Origin: Burkholderia puraquae
GTDB lineage: Bacteria; Pseudomonadota; Gammaproteobacteria; Burkholderiales; Burkholderiaceae
Assembly: GCF_002099195.1 (NCBI RefSeq)
Contig: NZ_NBYX01000011.1
Coordinates: forward strand, 186,001 to 250,000
Direction of reading: 5' to 3'
Length of the DNA stretch: 64,000 nucleotides
The translations under genes and the position numbers were made by a program. This document shows positions 16,312-24,345 of this stretch, one piece after another. The notes under the pieces are model-generated. The model did not search any database. It was given only the letters and a program-made list of their open reading frames with translations, and had not been told where the DNA came from. Within the stretch, counting starts at the first letter, position 1, and every line of letters starts with the position of its first letter.

Positions 16312-16857
16312 ATGGACCAAACGATCGTGATCGTGCCGGGGATCGGCAACTCGGGACCGGATCATTGGCAGAGCTACTGGGAGGCCGCGCTGCCGGGCGC
16401 CGTGCGCATGGCGCCTGCGTCATGGGATGCGCCCGACCTGCGTGACTGGATGGCGGCGCTCGATGAAGCCGTTGCGCAAGCCGCGACACCGCCGGTGTTG
16501 ATCTGTCATTCACTGGGTTGCCTGTTGTTCGCGCACTGGCATGCGGCGTCGACGCGCGTCGTGCGCGGCGTGTTGCTCGTTGCGGTGCCCGATCCGGGCG
16601 GCCCGCGTTTCCCGGCCGTGGCCCGTGCGTTCGCGAATGTGCCGGATGGCGATTTCGGTGGCTTGCCGGTGCTGGCAATCGCCAGTTCGGATGACGGGTA
16701 CGACCCGTCCGGGCACGGCGTAGCGTGGGCGAGCGAGCGTGGTGCGACGCCGCTGCTGCTCGGCCCGCGGGGCCATCTGAATGCGGAAGCGGGATTGGCG
16801 CAGTGGCCCGAGGGACGTGCATTGTTCACGGCCTTCGCGGCTGGATTGCGGGGGTAG
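16312..16857 (+). CDS. RBBP9/YdeN-family serine hydrolase
   Basis: The product has 181 residues from ATG 16312, which follows GGGAGACGGAG; starts at 16243 and 16294 lack such a site. The N-terminal IVPGIGNSGPDHWQSYWE and the nucleophile motif ICHSLGCLL are typical of the RBBP9/YdeN alpha/beta hydrolases. The acid lies in SSDDGYDP and the base in GPRGHLNAE. These are small soluble esterase-like enzymes with poorly known substrates. It is divergent from the Lrp-type regulator. Confidence 0.88.
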   Translation: MDQTIVIVPGIGNSGPDHWQSYWEAALPGAVRMAPASWDAPDLRDWMAALDEAVAQAATPPVLICHSLGCLLFAHWHAASTRVVRGVLLVAVPDPGGPRFPAVARAFANVPDGDFGGLPVLAIASSDDGYDPSGHGVAWASERGATPLLLGPRGHLNAEAGLAQWPEGRALFTAFAAGLRG

Positions 16858-17083
16858 GGCAGGCCAGCGGCTGCCCTTCGTCCGCGCTTGCCCTCTGTCG
16901 GCGAGGCAGGGGCAAGCTGACCGATGCGGCCGGTTTCCTGTTGCCGGCGCATCCCGGCCCGGGGCGGCTCAAGTATGATCGCTCGACAGTCGCGGAAGCC
17001 GCGACGGCCGGGAATGACGCAGGCGGGCATCCGGTTCCGTCGCGACGACATGTCCCGAATTCGAACGACCAAGGAGACACTCG

Positions 17084-18352
17084 ATGCGCACAGCGCCGCA
17101 ACCGGAGCGTGCCGGCCCGTCGCGGCCGGACACCGGCGCCATCCGCCCCTACCGCGATCGTGATCCCGACCGCATGGCCGCGTGGCGGCTCGCGATCGGC
17201 CTGTCGCTCGGCAGTGCGATCGCGCTCGGCCTCGCGCGCTTTTCGTATGCGCTGCTGCTGCCGCCGATGAAGGCCGATCTCGGCTGGACCTTCGCGCAGG
17301 CCGGCGCGCTGAATACGGCGAACGCGGCCGGCTACCTGATCGGCGCGCTCGCGTTTCCGCTGCTGTCGCGCCGCTGGCGCGTGGGCACGCTGCTGGCGGC
17401 CGGCTGCGCGTTGACCGCATTGCTGATGGCCGCGTGCGGGCTCACGTCCGGCATGCACGCGCTGCTCGTGCAGCGGCTCGCGACCGGCGTCGGCAGCGCG
17501 CTGATCTTCATCAGCGGCGGCGTGCTGGCCGCGCGGCTCGCGTCGGCGTCGCCGCGCGATGCGGGGTTGCTGCTCGGCCTCTACTACGGCGGCACGGGGT
17601 GGGGCATCGTCGCATCGTCGCTGCTCGTGCCGGCGACGCTCGTGCAGGGGGACCATGGCTGGCAGCCCGCGTGGTTCGCGCTCGCGTTCGCCTGCGTGCT
17701 GTTCTCGGCGGTGGCCGTATCGGCCGCCCGCCGCATCGAGCGCGTGCACGCGGCACCGAGCGCGCCGCGCGACGGCGCGGTGCCGGCCGCGACCGCGAGC
17801 CCCGCGCGTTTCGCACTCGCGCTGGCCGGCTACGGCCTGTTCGGCGTCGGCTACATCGGCTACATGACGTTCATCGTTGCGCTGCTGCGCGGCGCGGGGA
17901 TGAGCGGCACGGTGGTCGCCGCGTTCTACGTGATGCTCGGCGTCGCGACCGTCGTGTCGGCGCGGCTGTGGTCGGGGCTGCTCGACCGGATGCGCGGTGG
18001 CCAGGCGCTCGCCGTGCTCAACGCGCTGCTCGGCATCGCGACGCTGATGCCGGCGATGTTCGTGCATCCGGTGGCCGCGTTCACGTCGGGCGTGCTGTTC
18101 GGCGCGACGTTCCTGTCGGCCGTCGCGTCGACGACGGCTTTCGTGCGCCACAACCTGCCGCCCGACGGCTGGGCGAAAGGGATCAGCGCGTTCACGACGG
18201 TCTTTGCCTTCGGGCAGATCGCCGGGCCGGTCGCGATCGGCTGGGTGTCGGACAGTGCGGGGCTCGCGCGCGGGCTCGTGTATTCGGCGCTGACGCTGTT
18301 CGCGGGTGCCGCGCTCGCGGCGGGGCAGCGCGCGTTGCGGGCCGCCGCGTAG
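17084..18352 (+). CDS. YbfB/YjiJ-family MFS transporter
   Basis: The product has 422 residues and about twelve membrane segments after a 30-residue hydrophilic N-terminus. The start at 17084 has AAGGAGA nine bases upstream. The first helix LGSAIALGLARFSYALLLPPM and the segment ANAAGYLIGALAFPLLSRR are typical of the YbfB/YjiJ MFS family, whose members are mostly exporters of unknown substrate. It converges with the flavin reductase gene with only 11 bases between stops. It may belong to the iac region or be unrelated. Confidence 0.85.
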   Translation: MRTAPQPERAGPSRPDTGAIRPYRDRDPDRMAAWRLAIGLSLGSAIALGLARFSYALLLPPMKADLGWTFAQAGALNTANAAGYLIGALAFPLLSRRWRVGTLLAAGCALTALLMAACGLTSGMHALLVQRLATGVGSALIFISGGVLAARLASASPRDAGLLLGLYYGGTGWGIVASSLLVPATLVQGDHGWQPAWFALAFACVLFSAVAVSAARRIERVHAAPSAPRDGAVPAATASPARFALALAGYGLFGVGYIGYMTFIVALLRGAGMSGTVVAAFYVMLGVATVVSARLWSGLLDRMRGGQALAVLNALLGIATLMPAMFVHPVAAFTSGVLFGATFLSAVASTTAFVRHNLPPDGWAKGISAFTTVFAFGQIAGPVAIGWVSDSAGLARGLVYSALTLFAGAALAAGQRALRAAA

Positions 18353-18363
18353 TCACGCGCCAT

Positions 18364-18909
18364 TCACCGGACGCACGCTGCGCGCGACACGCGATGAAAC
18401 GCACGGCTGAAGTAGATCAGGCTGTCGCCGTCGTCGCGCACGCGGATCGACGTCGCCTCGATGAACATCACCGAATGCGAGCCGACTTCCTTCATGTCGG
18501 CGATCGTGCCCTGCAGGCTCGCGAGCGCGTCGCGCAGCACGGGCACGTCCTGCTCGCCGCGATCCCACACGGGCAGTTCGAAGCGTCGCTCCATCGGCAG
18601 GTCGGTGAGCCCCGCGAAATGCCGCGCGAGCAGTTCGTGTTCGGCCGGCAACACGTTGATGCAGACGTGGCGATTGCGTTCGAACGTCGCACGCATCGCG
18701 CTCGACCGGTTGAGGCACACGAGCAGCGTCGGCGGCGTGTCGGTGACGGAGCACACGGCGCTTGCGGTAATCCCGCAGCGGCCGTGCGGCCCGGCGGTGG
18801 TGATCACGTTGACTGCTGCACCGAGGTGGGCCATCGCTTGCCGGAAGGCCTTCTGCGCGTCGGTCGGCTCGACGCGTGCCGGTCGCTGGATATCGGTCGT
18901 GGAAGACAT
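18364..18909 (-). CDS. iacG: Flavin reductase component (IacG/HpaC-like)
   Basis: The product has 181 residues from ATG 18909, with AGGAG seven bases upstream. The body is a flavin reductase-like split barrel: FRQAMAHLGAAVNVITTAGP, GRCGITASAVCSVTDTPP, CLNRSS and the C-terminal SLIYFSRAFHRV. Such proteins reduce FMN or FAD with NAD(P)H and pass it to a two-component monooxygenase. Here the partner is presumably IacA, encoded in the next operon. It is its own unit, divergent from the response regulator gene, with an operator-like palindrome in the promoter region. The symbol rests on domain and context. Confidence 0.8.
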   Translation of the reverse strand: MSSTTDIQRPARVEPTDAQKAFRQAMAHLGAAVNVITTAGPHGRCGITASAVCSVTDTPPTLLVCLNRSSAMRATFERNRHVCINVLPAEHELLARHFAGLTDLPMERRFELPVWDRGEQDVPVLRDALASLQGTIADMKEVGSHSVMFIEATSIRVRDDGDSLIYFSRAFHRVSRAACVR

Positions 18910-19263
18910 GGGCGCTCCTGAGTGGACGAAAGCGGCGAACCGCGCAGCGCCGCCGGTGCAGCGCCGGATCGCCGACGACGACCCAAGCGTACGTCGCGAA
19001 AATGCGGACGACCATTCGCACGATTGACGATGAAGATGGCGTTCTCGCCAACGCATCTAAAGGTTCTACCTAGATGCGCGGCGCACCGCGTGAAAAAAAG
19101 CGTGATTGCGCGTTCGTGCGGCCCGTGAAGGGGTTCTCAGCGGGTTTTCGGCTCGTTATGATGTGCCGCACACCCCCAGCGAACGACGTGCGCGACGTGC
19201 CGGCAACCGGCCCCGTATGCGGCGCGTGCGATACCGATACCGATATTCAGTGAGACACCCGCG
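18910..19263. promoter_or_regulatory. Divergent promoter region iacG / response regulator
   Basis: These 354 bases hold the palindrome at 19052-19078, an A7 run at 19092-19098 and no credible gene. Both flanking genes read outward, so it should contain two promoters. Confidence 0.55.
19052..19078. promoter_or_regulatory. Operator-like inverted repeat, site 1 of the iac cluster
   Basis: CGCATCTA and TAGATGCG form perfect 8-bp arms around 11 bases. The left part CGCATCTAAAG and right part AGATGCG recur, nearly unchanged, in the other iac divergent promoter region at 24251-24275. A regulator of the cluster, most likely the neighbouring FixJ-type protein, is the natural binder. Confidence 0.65.
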
Positions 19264-19896
19264 ATGACGTCACCCGCACCGATCGTATACATCGTCGACG
19301 ACGACAGCGGCATGCGGACGTCGCTCGCATGGTTGCTCGAATCGGTCGGCATCGCGTCCGAAGGGTTCGCGAACGCCGCCGATTTTCTCGCGCGCTTCGA
19401 CGTGAACCTGCCTGCGTGCCTGGTGCTCGACGTGCGGATGCCGGAGAAGAGCGGCTTCGACGTGCAGGCGGAACTGAATGCGCGTGGCGCGACGCTGCCG
19501 GTGATCTTCGTCAGCGGGCACGGCGATATCCCGATGTCCGTGCGCGCGCTGCAGAACGGTGCGATCGATTTCGTCGAGAAGCCGTACAACTCGCAGCAGA
19601 TGCTCGAGCGCGTGCAACGCGCGTTGCGGCTCGCGCAGCAGCGGCATGCGGTGAGCCAGCGTCATCGCGAGCTGCGCCAGCGGCTCGATGCGCTGACCGC
19701 GCGCGAGAAGGAAGTGCTGCGCGGCGTGGTGGACGGCAAGGGCAGCAAGCAGATCGCGTCGGATCTGTCGATCAGCGTGAAGACCGTCGACGTGCATCGC
19801 GCGAGCATCAAGGAGAAGCTCGGCGCGACGTCGATCGCCGCGCTCGTGCGCGACGTGATGGTCGTGTGGGGCGACGACGGGGAGTCGTCGCGATAG
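19264..19896 (+). CDS. FixJ-type response regulator of the iac cluster
   Basis: The product has 210 residues. The receiver domain has DDD at 12-14, phosphoacceptor Asp56 (LVLDVRMP), the switch Ser in FVSGHGDIP and the conserved Lys in FVEKPYNS. A LuxR-type HTH lies at about 140-200 (LTAREKEVLRGVVDG, SISVKTVDVHRASIKEKLG). A PAS-containing histidine kinase gene lies 4.4 kb away on the same strand, and together they bracket the iacA operon. Iac clusters in other Burkholderiales are reported with a two-component system in place of the MarR-type IacR. I infer that this pair controls iac transcription. Confidence 0.9.
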   Translation: MTSPAPIVYIVDDDSGMRTSLAWLLESVGIASEGFANAADFLARFDVNLPACLVLDVRMPEKSGFDVQAELNARGATLPVIFVSGHGDIPMSVRALQNGAIDFVEKPYNSQQMLERVQRALRLAQQRHAVSQRHRELRQRLDALTAREKEVLRGVVDGKGSKQIASDLSISVKTVDVHRASIKEKLGATSIAALVRDVMVVWGDDGESSR

Positions 19897-19898
19897 GG

Positions 19899-19920
19899 CC
19901 TCGCCGGGGCTTCGGCGAGG
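19899..19920. terminator. Bidirectional hairpin terminator between regulator and iacE
   Basis: CCTCGCCG and CGGCGAGG form a perfect 8-bp stem with a six-base loop (GGGCTT), two bases after the stop of the response regulator and 15 bases before the iacE stop. There is no long T tract. The position between convergent genes supports a terminator role. Confidence 0.65.
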
Positions 19921-19935
19921 TGCCGCACGCAGTGC

Positions 19936-20679
19936 TCAGCGCATGTACAACCCGCCGTTGATGTCCCAGCACGCGCCGTTCGCGAAATGCGCGTCGCCCG
20001 ACGCGAGCAGCACGGCGGCATCCGCCACGAAGCCGGCCGAGCCGAGCTTGCCGCCCGGCAGGCTCGCGAGCACCTGGCGCAGCTTTTCCGGCGCGACGCT
20101 TTCATACACGATCGGCAGATCGAGCGGGCCCGGCGAGATCGCGTTGACGGTCACGCCTTGTGCCGCGAGATCGCGCGCGAACACCTTGGTCAGGGTCAGC
20201 GTGCCGCCCTTCGCGGCCGCGTAGTGCGCGCCCGTCGCCGAGCCGCCGTTCTGCCCGGCAAGCGACGCGATGTTGACGATACGGCCGGCGCCGCGCGTCG
20301 CGAAGTACTGGCCGAACACCTGGCAGCCGAACAGCACGCTGCGCAGGTTTACGTCGATCACGTGGTCGAACTGCTCGGCCGTGATCTCCATCGCGGGCAC
20401 GACCTTCGATGCGCCCGCATTGTTGACGAGCACGTCGATCGTGCCCCAGCGTGCGACAAGCGCCTCGCGGGCGGCTTCGAAATCGCGTTTCGACGTGACG
20501 TCGAGCGGCAGCGCGATCGCGCGTTCGCCGCTCGGGTCGAGTTCGCGCGCATGCGCTTGAATGGCGTCGGCGGCGATATCGGCCAGCGCGACGCGGTAGC
20601 CGGCCGCATGAAAACGTTCGGCGATGACGGCGCCGAGCCCGCGCGCGGCGCCGGTGACGAGGACGACTCGGTCTGACAT
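19936..20679 (-). CDS. iacE: Short-chain dehydrogenase, IacE-like
   Basis: The product has 247 residues. It is a classical SDR with cofactor motif TGAARGLG (about 9-16), NNAG, the catalytic Ser in IASLAGQNGG and YAAAK (Tyr-x3-Lys). IacE homologues act with IacA early in indole-3-acetate oxidation, handling the hydroxylated indole intermediate. It is the last gene of the operon iacA-iacB-iacI-iacH-iacE. Glu/Asp after the second strand (ALADIA) suggests an NAD preference. The symbol rests on the company it keeps as much as on sequence. Confidence 0.82.
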   Translation of the reverse strand: MSDRVVLVTGAARGLGAVIAERFHAAGYRVALADIAADAIQAHARELDPSGERAIALPLDVTSKRDFEAAREALVARWGTIDVLVNNAGASKVVPAMEITAEQFDHVIDVNLRSVLFGCQVFGQYFATRGAGRIVNIASLAGQNGGSATGAHYAAAKGGTLTLTKVFARDLAAQGVTVNAISPGPLDLPIVYESVAPEKLRQVLASLPGGKLGSAGFVADAAVLLASGDAHFANGACWDINGGLYMR

Positions 20680-20738
20680 GGTGCGTGTTTCCCTGGTTCG
20701 CGAGCGCGTGCGTGGTGCAGCTGCGCCCGCATCGTGGT

Positions 20739-21863
20739 TCATGCGGCGAGCGCCGCTTCGAAGTGTGCCGCGATCGCGCAGACCTGCTCGTCCGCGCCCT
20801 TGCGCCCGACGATCTGCAGGCCCGCCTTCAGCGGCGAACCGGCCAGCGGCAGCGGCAGGCTGAGTGCCGGATGGCCGCTCAGGTTGAACGGCCGGATCAG
20901 CGACGACATTGCGATCACCGATACACCGTCGCGCGCTTGCTGCAGCGTGATCGGCAGCGCGGGCAGCGTCGGCAGCACGAGCACGTCCGCGTGTTCGAGC
21001 GCGGCGTCGACCTGCGCGGTGAAGCGTGCGCGTACGGCTTCGGCTTCCGCGAGGGCGGCGGGTGTCGTCGTGGCGGCCGTGCGCAGTCGCGCATCGAGGT
21101 CGGCACCGAGCTTGCCGGTCGCGACCAGATGGCCGAACGCGCGCGACGTTTCTGCGTTGATCACCGTGAGTCCGGCGGCGAACGAGGCCGGCATTTCGTC
21201 GAGCACGACTGCGTGCGAACGCAGGCCCGACGCGCGCACGGCCGCGTCGAGCGCGGCGGCGATTGCCGGATCGGCGTCGACCGTGATGTGCGCGACCGCG
21301 CAGCCTGCCGCGGAGGCTGCCGCTTGCGCATGATCGAAGCCCGGTGCGATCGCAGCCATCACCGCAACCAGCGTGCGGATATCGCGTGCGAACGGCCCGA
21401 CGCAATCGAGCGTGGTATCGGCCGGCGCGACGCCGCGCCGCGACACGCGGCCGAATGTCGGCTTCAGCCCGGCCACGCCGCAGCAGGCGGCCGGCCCGCG
21501 GATCGAGCCGCCTGTATCGGTGCCGAGTGCCGCATCGACCGTGCCGAGCCCGACGAGCGACGCGGAGCCGCTCGACGAGCCGCCCGGAATGCGCGTCGCG
21601 TCCTGCGGATTGACGGGCGTGCCCGTGTGGTCGTTGATGCCGGTCATGCCGAACGCGAGCTCGTGCATGTTCGCCTTGCCGGCAATCTGCCAGCCCGCGT
21701 CGAGCAGCAGGCGGACCACGTCCGCGTGCCGAGCGGCCGGCGGGGCATCGGCGAGCGCACGGCTCGCCGCGCGGGTCGGATGGCCCGCGATGTCGATCGT
21801 GTCCTTGATCGCGATCGTGGGGCCGGGGCCGCCGAGCGTGAAGGTGCTGATGAAGCCTGTCAT
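20739..21863 (-). CDS. iacH: Amidase-signature enzyme, IacH-like
   Basis: The product has 374 residues from ATG 21863. The Ser-cisSer-Lys triad is present: Lys20 in TIAIKDTID, the serine cluster at 96-98 in PGGSSSGSA, and nucleophile Ser120 in GTDTGGSIRGPA. The enzyme hydrolyses an amide bond. In iac clusters this gene is proposed to open or deacylate a nitrogen-containing intermediate, but its exact step is not settled. The Lys comes about 50 residues earlier than in most amidases, so the N-terminus is short for the superfamily. The ribosome binding site is weak. Confidence 0.82.
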   Translation of the reverse strand: MTGFISTFTLGGPGPTIAIKDTIDIAGHPTRAASRALADAPPAARHADVVRLLLDAGWQIAGKANMHELAFGMTGINDHTGTPVNPQDATRIPGGSSSGSASLVGLGTVDAALGTDTGGSIRGPAACCGVAGLKPTFGRVSRRGVAPADTTLDCVGPFARDIRTLVAVMAAIAPGFDHAQAAASAAGCAVAHITVDADPAIAAALDAAVRASGLRSHAVVLDEMPASFAAGLTVINAETSRAFGHLVATGKLGADLDARLRTAATTTPAALAEAEAVRARFTAQVDAALEHADVLVLPTLPALPITLQQARDGVSVIAMSSLIRPFNLSGHPALSLPLPLAGSPLKAGLQIVGRKGADEQVCAIAAHFEAALAA

Positions 21864-21901
21864 GGTCGGTATCGTGCGGAAGCAGTGGAAAGCAGCGGGA
21901 A

Positions 21902-22423
21902 TCAGGACCGTGGCGCGGCAGCGAGCGGCCACGGGCCGTCGAGCACGCGTTCGGTGCGGAAATGGCGGATCAGCCACGCGGCGCCGTGAGCGGCCGGCGC
22001 GAAATCGACGGTCAGCCGCGCGGCGATCAGCTCGGCCGTGCCGTCCGCGTAGCGCGATGCCTGCAGCATGATCCAGCGGCCGCACGCGCTCGCGTGGCCG
22101 GTGCCGAACTCGATCGACTCCGACGTCAGGAAGTGCAGGTTGGCCGAGAAATGCGGATCGGGCGGCAGGTAGCGGCCCAGCATCGCGACGATCGCAGCCG
22201 TGCCTTCGAGTCGGCCGAACTTGCGCGCGTACTGCGGGCCGATGCCTTCCCACACGGCATCGGCCGTGAACAGCTCGGCGAGCGACGGGCCGTCGCCGGC
22301 ATCCTCGGGCACGTCGCACAGCGCCATGTAGCGCGTGATCGTCGCGCGCACCGCGCGCTCGGCATCGAGCGCCGCCACGCGCTGCACGAGCGCGTCGATC
22401 AGGCCGGGAGACAGGTCGGTCAT
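21902..22423 (-). CDS. iacI: SnoaL/NTF2-like protein, IacI-like
   Basis: The product has 173 residues and a single NTF2-like (SnoaL_4-type) fold: a helical start with RATITRYMALCDVPED, then LAELFTADAVWEGIG and alternating strands. Proteins of this fold serve as isomerases, cyclases or small subunits. The gene lies nine bases from iacB and 38 from iacH in the same operon, matching the place of iacI, whose product has no firmly assigned reaction. The start ATG at 22423 is chosen by the operon spacing. Confidence 0.72.
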   Translation of the reverse strand: MTDLSPGLIDALVQRVAALDAERAVRATITRYMALCDVPEDAGDGPSLAELFTADAVWEGIGPQYARKFGRLEGTAAIVAMLGRYLPPDPHFSANLHFLTSESIEFGTGHASACGRWIMLQASRYADGTAELIAARLTVDFAPAAHGAAWLIRHFRTERVLDGPWPLAAAPRS

Positions 22424-22431
22424 CGCGCGCC

Positions 22432-22809
22432 TCACGCCGCGGGCTTCGCGGCCGGCGGCACGGTCAGCGCACGGCCGACCCGCGCTTCGATCTTGCCGTA
22501 GCGCCACAGGTTGTATTCGCCGACGGGCGTCGTGCGATACAGGTTGCACACGGCGACCGTCGTGTCGAAGTCGGCGACGTCGGCCATGATGTAGAAGGTC
22601 CACGGCGCGCCATCGGCCTGGCCGACCACGAGGCGGTCGTCGTCCATCACGCCGAGCACGCGCACGCCGGGCATCGCTTCGACGGCGGCGAGCATCGCGC
22701 CGTATGCCTGCCACACTTCGCCGATCTTCTCGCGCGGCAGGTCGAAGAAGTTTTGCGACACGCCGCAGCAGAACAGGACGCGCAGCGGCAGCGGATTCGA
22801 ATCGGACAT
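22432..22809 (-). CDS. iacB: IacB-like small protein of the indole-acetate operon
   Basis: The product has 125 residues, starting MSDSNPLPLRVLFCCGVSQN. The middle (APWTFYIMADVADFDTTVAV) suggests a ferredoxin-like alpha/beta barrel of the dimeric type. I know no catalytic residue set for it. It sits between iacA and iacI, as in described iac clusters, where IacB is an accessory protein of unsettled role. A signal peptide and membrane segments are absent. Confidence 0.72.
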   Translation of the reverse strand: MSDSNPLPLRVLFCCGVSQNFFDLPREKIGEVWQAYGAMLAAVEAMPGVRVLGVMDDDRLVVGQADGAPWTFYIMADVADFDTTVAVCNLYRTTPVGEYNLWRYGKIEARVGRALTVPPAAKPAA

Positions 22810-22910
22810 GTGAGGTTCTCCAGAGGAATCGGTTGGGCGCATGAACCGGCCGGCGAGGGCGCTTCGGCATCGGCTTCGTGCGCGTTCAGGAAAGCTTCGG
22901 TTGGCGCAGG

Positions 22911-24104
22911 TTACAGATAGCCGGGAAACGGCGTGACGCCGGTGAACACCGCGCCGGCGCCGTCGAAGTTGCCTTCGGCAAGGAATGCGTGCTGCGTGAC
23001 GACCATCGCGTCGCGCAGCAGCCGCTGCAGCGGATGCGACCGGTAGATCGCTGCCGTGCCGCCGAGGCGGTAGGCGCGTTCGACGACGCTCGCGCCTTCG
23101 CGTGCGATCTGCGTGGCCGCGAGCCGCAGCAGGCTGACCTGGTCGGGCGTCACGGGGTTGCCCGCGAGAATCGATTGCCACACCGTGTCGGTCGCGTCGT
23201 AGAAGAACGCGCGCGCCGAGCGCAGTTGCGCCTCGGCCTTCGCGAGCTCGATGCGGAAATACGCGCGATCGGCGAGGCGCGGCGCGCCGGTCGTCGTCTG
23301 GCGGCCGCCCGACATGCGGTTCGCGACGTCGAGCGCCGCCCGTGCGAGGCCGAGATTCACGACGGCCAGCACCTGCGCCGCATACGCGACGGTCGGATAG
23401 CGGTACAGCGGCTCGTCGACGGTCGGCTCGCCGCCGCGCACGAAGGTCCACGCTTCGGGCACGAAGCGGTCGTCGACGCGCAGGTCGTGGCTGCCGGTGC
23501 CCTGCATGCCGACCACGCTCCAGTTCTCGACGATCTCGACGTCGGCTGCGCGGAACACGGCCGTGCGCGGCTTGTTCGGCGCGGCGTCCTGCGCGCCCGG
23601 CACGGCGATGCCGACGCCGAGCCAGTCGGCGCCCTTGCAGCCGCTCGCGAATTTCCACGTGCCGTTCACGCGCCAGCCGCCCGGCGCGGGCTGGGCCGGC
23701 TGCACCGGGAACAGGCCGCCCGCGAACACCTGGTCGGGGCCGCTCGCATACAGCTCGGCCTGGGTCTCGAGCGGCAGCGCGGCGAGATACACGTTCGCGG
23801 AGCCGAAGCTCGCGACCCACGCGGCCGAGCCGTCGGCGGTCGCGATCCGTTCGATCATGTCGAGGAACGCGGTCGGTGCGAGCGCATCGCCGCCGAAACG
23901 GCGCGGCGTGCCCGCGCGATAGATGCCGGCCTGCTTGAACAGCGCGATCACGTCGCGCGGCACGTGCGACAGGCGGTCGAATTCTTCGCGGCGCGCGGCG
24001 ACGGTCTCGATCACCGCGTCGAGCGGCGACAGCCGGGCGGCCGGTTCGCTGGCCGCATGGGGGGCGCTCGGTGCGGTGTCGAGGGCGAGGGCGGCGTGGG
24101 GCAT
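22911..24104 (-). CDS. iacA: Flavin-dependent indole-3-acetate monooxygenase, IacA-like
   Basis: The product has 397 residues from ATG 24104 (CCAGGAGACAGCC in front). It has an acyl-CoA-dehydrogenase fold of the two-component monooxygenase type: N-terminal helices (FKQAGIYRAGTPRRFGG), a beta domain (GGWRVNGTWKFASGCKGADW), a C-terminal helical bundle and a final YLGGTAAIYRSHPLQRL-like region. IacA homologues use reduced flavin supplied by IacG to hydroxylate indole-3-acetate as the first step; IacA also turns indole into indigo. It leads the operon and is divergent from the histidine kinase gene, with an operator-like repeat between. Confidence 0.88.
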   Translation of the reverse strand: MPHAALALDTAPSAPHAASEPAARLSPLDAVIETVAARREEFDRLSHVPRDVIALFKQAGIYRAGTPRRFGGDALAPTAFLDMIERIATADGSAAWVASFGSANVYLAALPLETQAELYASGPDQVFAGGLFPVQPAQPAPGGWRVNGTWKFASGCKGADWLGVGIAVPGAQDAAPNKPRTAVFRAADVEIVENWSVVGMQGTGSHDLRVDDRFVPEAWTFVRGGEPTVDEPLYRYPTVAYAAQVLAVVNLGLARAALDVANRMSGGRQTTTGAPRLADRAYFRIELAKAEAQLRSARAFFYDATDTVWQSILAGNPVTPDQVSLLRLAATQIAREGASVVERAYRLGGTAAIYRSHPLQRLLRDAMVVTQHAFLAEGNFDGAGAVFTGVTPFPGYL

Positions 24105-24250
24105 GGCTGTCTCCTGGGGCGGATTGGGGTTCGAATGCGGGGTGGCATGCGTGCCGGGCGGAAAGCGGCACGACGATGCAACCAGTCTAGAAACGCCGAA
24201 AACGCGCAGCAATTGGTGCGTTGGGCCGTGCGACTGGTGACGTTCCGTGC

Positions 24251-24275
24251 CGCACTAAAGAAATCTTCAGATGCG
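24251..24275. promoter_or_regulatory. Operator-like inverted repeat, site 2 of the iac cluster
   Basis: The sequence begins CGCACTAAAGAAATC and ends TTCAGATGCG. Inverted arms CTAAAGA and TCTTCAG (one mismatch) are flanked by CGCA and TGCG. It shares CGCA-CTAAAG and AGATGCG with the site at 19052-19078. It lies between iacA and the kinase gene, so it could serve either promoter. Confidence 0.6.
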
Positions 24276-24345
24276 GGCGGCGCGTGCCGGTGCTATGTTG
24301 GGTTTCCGGCCGCGCGATGCCGCGCGGCTTCATCCGAAGCCGATC

